From contig NZ_JAPWAG010000005.1 in NCBI RefSeq assembly GCF_041432775.1, forward strand, positions 1 to 64,000: a DNA stretch of 64,000 bases. Direction: 5' to 3'. The notes below the pieces were generated by a model. It did not search any database and had not been told where the DNA came from. It worked only from the letters and a program-made list of their open reading frames with translations. The stretch's first letter is position 1; every line of letters begins with the position of its first letter. Below are positions 60,399-64,000 of the stretch, piece by piece. The position numbers and the translations under genes were made by a program. The DNA is from Pauljensenia sp902373545 (lineage in GTDB: Bacteria > Actinomycetota > Actinomycetes > Actinomycetales > Actinomycetaceae).

Positions 60399-61210
60399 TG
60401 TTCACCAAACTGCTTGCCTACGAGATTCGTTCGCGTTTCCGTACGGACGCGCGCTCCTTCGGGGCGTTCATCGCTGTGATCGCGGTTGCCGCGGTAATCG
60501 TCGCCGCGGGGCTGCCGGGCATCAGCGGCTCCACCGCTGTCCTCGCCTACGCCCTGTGTGCGCTCACGCCGGTCGCCTGCGCGATCGCGGCCCTGGCCGA
60601 CTACTGGAAGACCCTCTACGGGCAGCGTGGCTACTTCACGATGAGCCTGCCGATCTCCGGAAAGGTCATCTTCTGGGCGAAGAACACCCGCATCGCGATC
60701 GAGTGCCTCCTTGCTCTCGCCCTGGCCGTCGGCGGAATCCTTGCCGTCGCTTCGGCTGCCGCGTGGAGCGACGGCATTAGCCTCGCTGAGTACACGGCCG
60801 GGCCGCGTTCCGTCGTGGCCGGAATGCCGACCTCCACCGTCGTTATCATGATTGTGGTTCAGGTGCTCGTGTCGTTGTCGTGGCTCGTGCAGGGTAGTGC
60901 CGTCATGTCCATCGGCGCGGAAGGGCGCTTCAATCACATGGGTTTCGGCGCGCCCATCATCGGTTTCGTTCTGCTGTACATCGTCAACCAGGTGCTTTCC
61001 ACGGTTGGCACGTTCTTCCTTCCGCTGTCCGTTACAACCGACGGACACTTCTCCACCGAGATCATGTGGACCTCGTACCTGGCGACGATGGGAACCGAGG
61101 GGCACCCGAACGTCATCGGCATCGGCTCCTATGTCCTCGTGCCCCTGTTCGCGCTGGTCATGGGCCTGTGGGCCTCCCGCTCGATCGAGAAGCACACGTC
61201 CCTGCGCTGA
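60398..61210 (+). CDS. ABC transporter permease (membrane subunit)
   Basis: 270 aa. About six helices (GAFIAVIAVAAVIVAAG, VLAYALCALTPVACAIAAL, LALALAVGGILAVAS, VIMIVVQVLVSLSW, APIIGFVLLYIVNQV, VLVPLFALVMGLWAS). It is an ABC-2-like partner of the preceding ATPase, coupled by the TGATG overlap. Substrate unknown; YtrA-type operons often respond to wall-active antibiotics. Confidence 0.82.
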   Translation: MFTKLLAYEIRSRFRTDARSFGAFIAVIAVAAVIVAAGLPGISGSTAVLAYALCALTPVACAIAALADYWKTLYGQRGYFTMSLPISGKVIFWAKNTRIAIECLLALALAVGGILAVASAAAWSDGISLAEYTAGPRSVVAGMPTSTVVIMIVVQVLVSLSWLVQGSAVMSIGAEGRFNHMGFGAPIIGFVLLYIVNQVLSTVGTFFLPLSVTTDGHFSTEIMWTSYLATMGTEGHPNVIGIGSYVLVPLFALVMGLWASRSIEKHTSLR

Positions 61211-61231
61211 GCGCATGACCCGCTGAGCGCC

Positions 61232-61276
61232 AGTCGGCGGTGGGATAGGATTTTGGTATCCGACCCACCGCCGACT
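61232..61276 (+). terminator. 13-bp hairpin with a -10 box in its loop
   Basis: AGTCGGCGGTGGG and CCCACCGCCGACT pair perfectly around 19 nt containing TAGGAT (61246-61251). It probably ends the ABC operon while the loop may hold the promoter of the next gene. Confidence 0.65.
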
Positions 61277-61295
61277 CGTTGTGTGAGGAGCGCAG

Positions 61296-62285
61296 ATGAC
61301 CGCCGAGGGACCCCGCTTCGGGGCCACACCCCAGAACCCCGACCTGCTGCGGTGGATCGGAATTCAGGTACTCCTCCTCGTCATCGCCTGGGTAATCGGC
61401 ATGGTCGTGCGGCGCCTCCTGGCCTCGCGCATGACGATGTCCACAGCCTCGGCTACCCTCACCGGCCTGGGTGGCCTGTGGGGCGGCCTCCTGGTTGCAG
61501 GCTGGATCTTCTCCTCCTCCGACATGTGGCGCCCCGCCATGATCGGCGTCGCCGCCCTGGTGGCCCTCATCGTCGTCATCGTCGTCTCCCTGATCGTCGC
61601 GTACCTGCATCCGCGCCCAGGCCTCGAACCCATCGCCGAGGTCGCCAAGCGCGGCGAATCCGACTCCCTCGAATTCAAGTCGAGCGCGCGCTGGAACATG
61701 CGCGCCGGCAAGCGCGACGACGCCATGGAAACCGTCATCGCGAAGACCGTCGCCGCGTTCATGAACTCCGGCGGCGGCACCCTCCTCATCGGCGTGGATG
61801 ATGACGGGCGCCTCATCGGCCTCGGCCCCGACTACGCGACTCTCAAGACACCGGACGCCGACCGCTTCGAGCTGTGGATCCGCGACCTGTGGGGCCAGCG
61901 CCTGGGGACCAACGCGGCTGCGCTGCCCCTCCTTGACTTCGCCGAGGCCACGGACCCCCAGGAGGGTTACGAGCACCAGGAAGTGTGCCGGGTGACGATC
62001 CCGCCGTCCATGCGCCCCGTGTACCTGAAGGGCCCCAAGGGCAAGGGTGAGGCCGAGCTGTGGGTACGCGTCGGCAACTCGACGCGGCGCCTCGACGTGA
62101 CCGATGCCGTGCAGTACGTGGCGATGCGCTGGCCGGAATCCGTGCGCGTCTCGCTGCTGACCCGCGCGCGTCTGTTCTTCACGCTTCGTCGCCACCGCGA
62201 CACCCCCACCCGCCTGCCGCGCGTCGTCGAGCGCGTCCTCATAGAGCGCGCGAAGCACGGTGGCGGGGCCTCCGAGGGGGAGTAG
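61296..62285 (+). CDS. Membrane-anchored AlbA_2/Schlafen-type protein
   Basis: 329 aa. Three helices occupy residues ~20-105 (IQVLLLVIAWVIGMVV, GLGGLWGGLLVAGWIF, AALVALIVVIVVSLIVAYL). The AlbA_2 domain follows: ESDSLEFKSSARWN, then IAKTVAAFMNSGGGTLLIGVDDDGRLIGL, the nucleic-acid/ATP-binding signature. Relatives are putative nucleases or regulators, sometimes in defence loci. GTGAGGAG precedes the ATG. It is followed by an ankyrin gene. Confidence 0.83.
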   Translation: MTAEGPRFGATPQNPDLLRWIGIQVLLLVIAWVIGMVVRRLLASRMTMSTASATLTGLGGLWGGLLVAGWIFSSSDMWRPAMIGVAALVALIVVIVVSLIVAYLHPRPGLEPIAEVAKRGESDSLEFKSSARWNMRAGKRDDAMETVIAKTVAAFMNSGGGTLLIGVDDDGRLIGLGPDYATLKTPDADRFELWIRDLWGQRLGTNAAALPLLDFAEATDPQEGYEHQEVCRVTIPPSMRPVYLKGPKGKGEAELWVRVGNSTRRLDVTDAVQYVAMRWPESVRVSLLTRARLFFTLRRHRDTPTRLPRVVERVLIERAKHGGGASEGE

Positions 62286-62330
62286 ACGCGCGGTGAGGCT
62301 GGCCCCAGGAACTCAGAGAGGAGAGTAGGC

Positions 62331-63422
62331 ATGCGCCTGCGCAAGACCCTGCCCGCGGACATCGAGCAAATCATCGCCTCCGGGGACGTCGAGGCCGTGG
62401 CGCGCGCGGTCGAACGCTGCGAGGTCGGCGCGTACCTGCGGGGCTCCGCCTATGAGTCGCGGCTCATGCACTTCCCGGCCTCCGAGGAGATCACCGATTT
62501 CCTGCTCGCGCGGGGCGAGGACATCAACTCGCGTGATCGGTACGAACGTACCCCGATCCACGCGCGCGTTCGGTCGCGATGCCTCGACCAGATTCCGATG
62601 CTGATCGCCCGCGGAGGCGACATCAATGCGCGCGATACCTCCGACCAGACGGCGTTGTTTGGCGTCGTCGAGCGTTTCCCTGTTGCAGATGTGTCACGGA
62701 TGATCTCGTGGGGCGCGGATCCGCTGGTTGCTGCTGATTCGAGGGTGTACGGGAAGGCGACGCTTGTTGAGAACGTGGTGTCCTGGCACAACTTCCTGGA
62801 CGCCCCGCGCGCGCTCGCGGTGATTCGGTTGCTTCTGTCTGTTGGGGCACCCGTCGGCGAGCGCGTGCCGAGCGCACTGCGGGCCATGGACCGGATGCGC
62901 TGCACGTTCATCACGCACGGGCTGCCGGACCACCTTTCGCAGTCACGAGTCGACGAGGCCTCGGCCGCGTTGTCGGAGCTGTGCGCCCTGTTCGGGGTGG
63001 AGCAGCGCGAGGCCCAGCGCGCGCCTGTCGTGGGGGAGCGGCTGGAGCTGGATCCGTCCGTGCCCGCACTGCGTCAGCACGGGGAATTATGGGATCTGCT
63101 TGTACCCGACAGCGGCCAGTGTCGGACGCTACAGGGCGAGGTTATCCGCATTGCGGGACGAGTCGGCCACGAAGTGTACGACAACGGCGGCATCAACTGG
63201 GATCGTTCTTTTGGGAAGCTGCTGGACCAGTATCTGCGTGTTGTCGCGTCTGGCGTTTCGCTGTCGCCCGATTCTCTGTCCCGCGCCGAGGCCGCCGTCG
63301 CCTCCCTGAAGGCGCGCAGTATGAACACCGGCGACATCGACGAGATTACGAAGCTGGCGGTCGAATGGGTCCGCTTGAACCCGGTCCTGGTGGAGCTGGA
63401 TCTGCCCGACGTGGGGCGGTGA
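62331..63422 (+). CDS. Ankyrin-repeat protein
   Basis: 363 aa. Ankyrin units are visible at residues ~50-130 (TDFLLARGEDINSRDRYERTPIHARVR; IPMLIARGGDINARDTSDQTALFGVV; SRMISWGADPLVA), with a further unit near VIRLLLSVGAPVG. The C-terminal half is not recognised. No signal peptide. It probably mediates protein contacts; GAGAGGAG precedes the ATG. Confidence 0.75.
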   Translation: MRLRKTLPADIEQIIASGDVEAVARAVERCEVGAYLRGSAYESRLMHFPASEEITDFLLARGEDINSRDRYERTPIHARVRSRCLDQIPMLIARGGDINARDTSDQTALFGVVERFPVADVSRMISWGADPLVAADSRVYGKATLVENVVSWHNFLDAPRALAVIRLLLSVGAPVGERVPSALRAMDRMRCTFITHGLPDHLSQSRVDEASAALSELCALFGVEQREAQRAPVVGERLELDPSVPALRQHGELWDLLVPDSGQCRTLQGEVIRIAGRVGHEVYDNGGINWDRSFGKLLDQYLRVVASGVSLSPDSLSRAEAAVASLKARSMNTGDIDEITKLAVEWVRLNPVLVELDLPDVGR

Positions 63423-63465
63423 GCGGGGCTTCAGAGTGTAAAGCGCGCCGCGTTACACTGTGAGC

Positions 63466-64000
63466 ATGGGTAAACGAATTCTTGAGTGGCTGCGTCAATG
63501 GCGAGTTGCAGTGATGTATGGACTGATTTGCTTCCTCTTATTGGGTGTAAGCGCGTATTTTGTGTGGATGACGCTGGCTGATATATCGCTACGTGTTGAT
63601 GAAGCGTATGTCGCGCCATTGTGGATAATGTACGGTCTTCCCCTATATTTCCTTTGTGCTTTGACTGGACTAGGGGTGATGAAATTCTGGCGACAAAGCG
63701 GTCTGCTCTTGACGATGAGACTGTTGATCATCACTGTATATTTGGCTGTCTTTCTATTTGTGTTCGATTTTCTTGGTGACGTTAGATGGGCTTTCTATGT
63801 AGGAGAAGGAGAGCCTCAGTTGGGGCTTGTGTCTACGTATGAAGTGGCCTTCATTCATGTGCTTTTCATGGTGGGATCCTTGTTTCAGTGGATAATGATC
63901 AAGTTTGAGGCCAGGCGAGCCGAGATGAATACGGTTGTTGGTGGCGTTTTGATCATCATGGGCATACTGATGCCCAAAGTTCTTGAATCGTATTCGATGC
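63466..64000 (+). CDS. Partial membrane protein, open at the window edge
   Basis: At least 178 residues with no stop before 64000. It begins MGKRILEWLRQWRVAVMYG and has about five hydrophobic helices (LICFLLLGVSAYFVWMTL, LWIMYGLPLYFLCALTGLG, LLIITVYLAVFLFVFDFL, AFIHVLFMVGSLFQWIM, VVGGVLIIMGILMP). Not recognised. Codon use is far more AT-rich (TTA, ATA, TTT, TAT) than any neighbour, which suggests recent transfer. TACACT six bases before the ATG predicts a leaderless mRNA. Confidence 0.6.
   Translation, partial: MGKRILEWLRQWRVAVMYGLICFLLLGVSAYFVWMTLADISLRVDEAYVAPLWIMYGLPLYFLCALTGLGVMKFWRQSGLLLTMRLLIITVYLAVFLFVFDFLGDVRWAFYVGEGEPQLGLVSTYEVAFIHVLFMVGSLFQWIMIKFEARRAEMNTVVGGVLIIMGILMPKVLESYSM

Overview
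The window is high-GC, gene-dense actinobacterial DNA. Gene content and order point to an Actinomycetaceae genome of the Schaalia/Actinomyces kind (inference, no database was searched). The pointers are a coproporphyrin-dependent heme pathway with a ferrochelatase carrying an Fe-S ligand set, the order tatD-rpfB-rsmA-ispE, the order glmU-prs-rplY, the cluster dapE/LOG/DUF3117/O-methyltransferase/mrp/DUF1003/MgtE-N/stress protein, an LAxTG sorting signal, and many apparently leaderless starts with TANNNT about 6 nt before ATG/GTG. No transposase, prophage, rRNA or CRISPR array is visible; there is one tRNA (Gln).

Layout. 0-8.6 kb: a GT1-like glycosyltransferase, a TetR/ABC-2 exporter operon with a duplicated GTTAAC operator, a CpfC-ChdC (HemH-HemQ) fusion, a secreted esterase, a uracil-DNA-glycosylase-family protein and ArfB. 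8.6-12.9 kb is the scrambled accessory stretch: a methyltransferase and a partial copy of its 5' end, a RelB antitoxin with truncated toxin, a deleted threonine aldolase, a Fic protein, a nitroreductase, an orphan Phd and a duplicated gene start. 12.9-22 kb: a YkvI-like membrane protein behind an iron-box-like site, Ogt, protoglobin, a Na+/H+ antiporter, a GNAT protein and a MacB-like ABC fusion with pentapeptide repeats. 22-31 kb: DJ-1, TatD, two tandem G5/DUF348 cell-wall lysins, RsmA, IspE, ABC-F. 31-45 kb: a secreted beta-helix enzyme, DUF1540, TetR, tRNA-Gln, a GlmU lacking its acetyltransferase half, Prs, L25, ManC, a BMP lipoprotein, an NgoMIV-type restriction-modification pair, DapE, LOG. 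45-56 kb: housekeeping genes, PepP, asparaginase with a decayed permease, PHP, MarC and an LAxTG surface protein. 56-64 kb: glycogen phosphorylase, a GntR-ABC operon, a membrane-anchored AlbA_2 protein, an ankyrin protein and an AT-rich partial membrane gene.

The most striking signal is not a gene. The 13-mer GACGAGGCCGKGG occurs exactly 20 times in 64 kb on both strands. It lies in several reading frames inside genes and, repeatedly, as inverted pairs forming the stem of terminator hairpins. That is the distribution expected of a DNA-uptake-type (DUS/USS-like) or similar genome-wide sequence signal. Two other non-coding repeat systems are visible: a pair of ~110-bp elements with inverted ends around GCACGTAATT (7216-7325, 26862-26976), and a six-unit 19-bp array in three-direct/three-inverted order (26712-26825) whose core recurs upstream of glgP.

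Functional links. Prs and GlmU feed nucleotide and UDP-GlcNAc supply, DapE supplies diaminopimelate, and the two lysins remodel the resulting wall. The heme fusion covers the last two steps of the coproporphyrin pathway. Asparaginase sits next to the remains of its probable permease.
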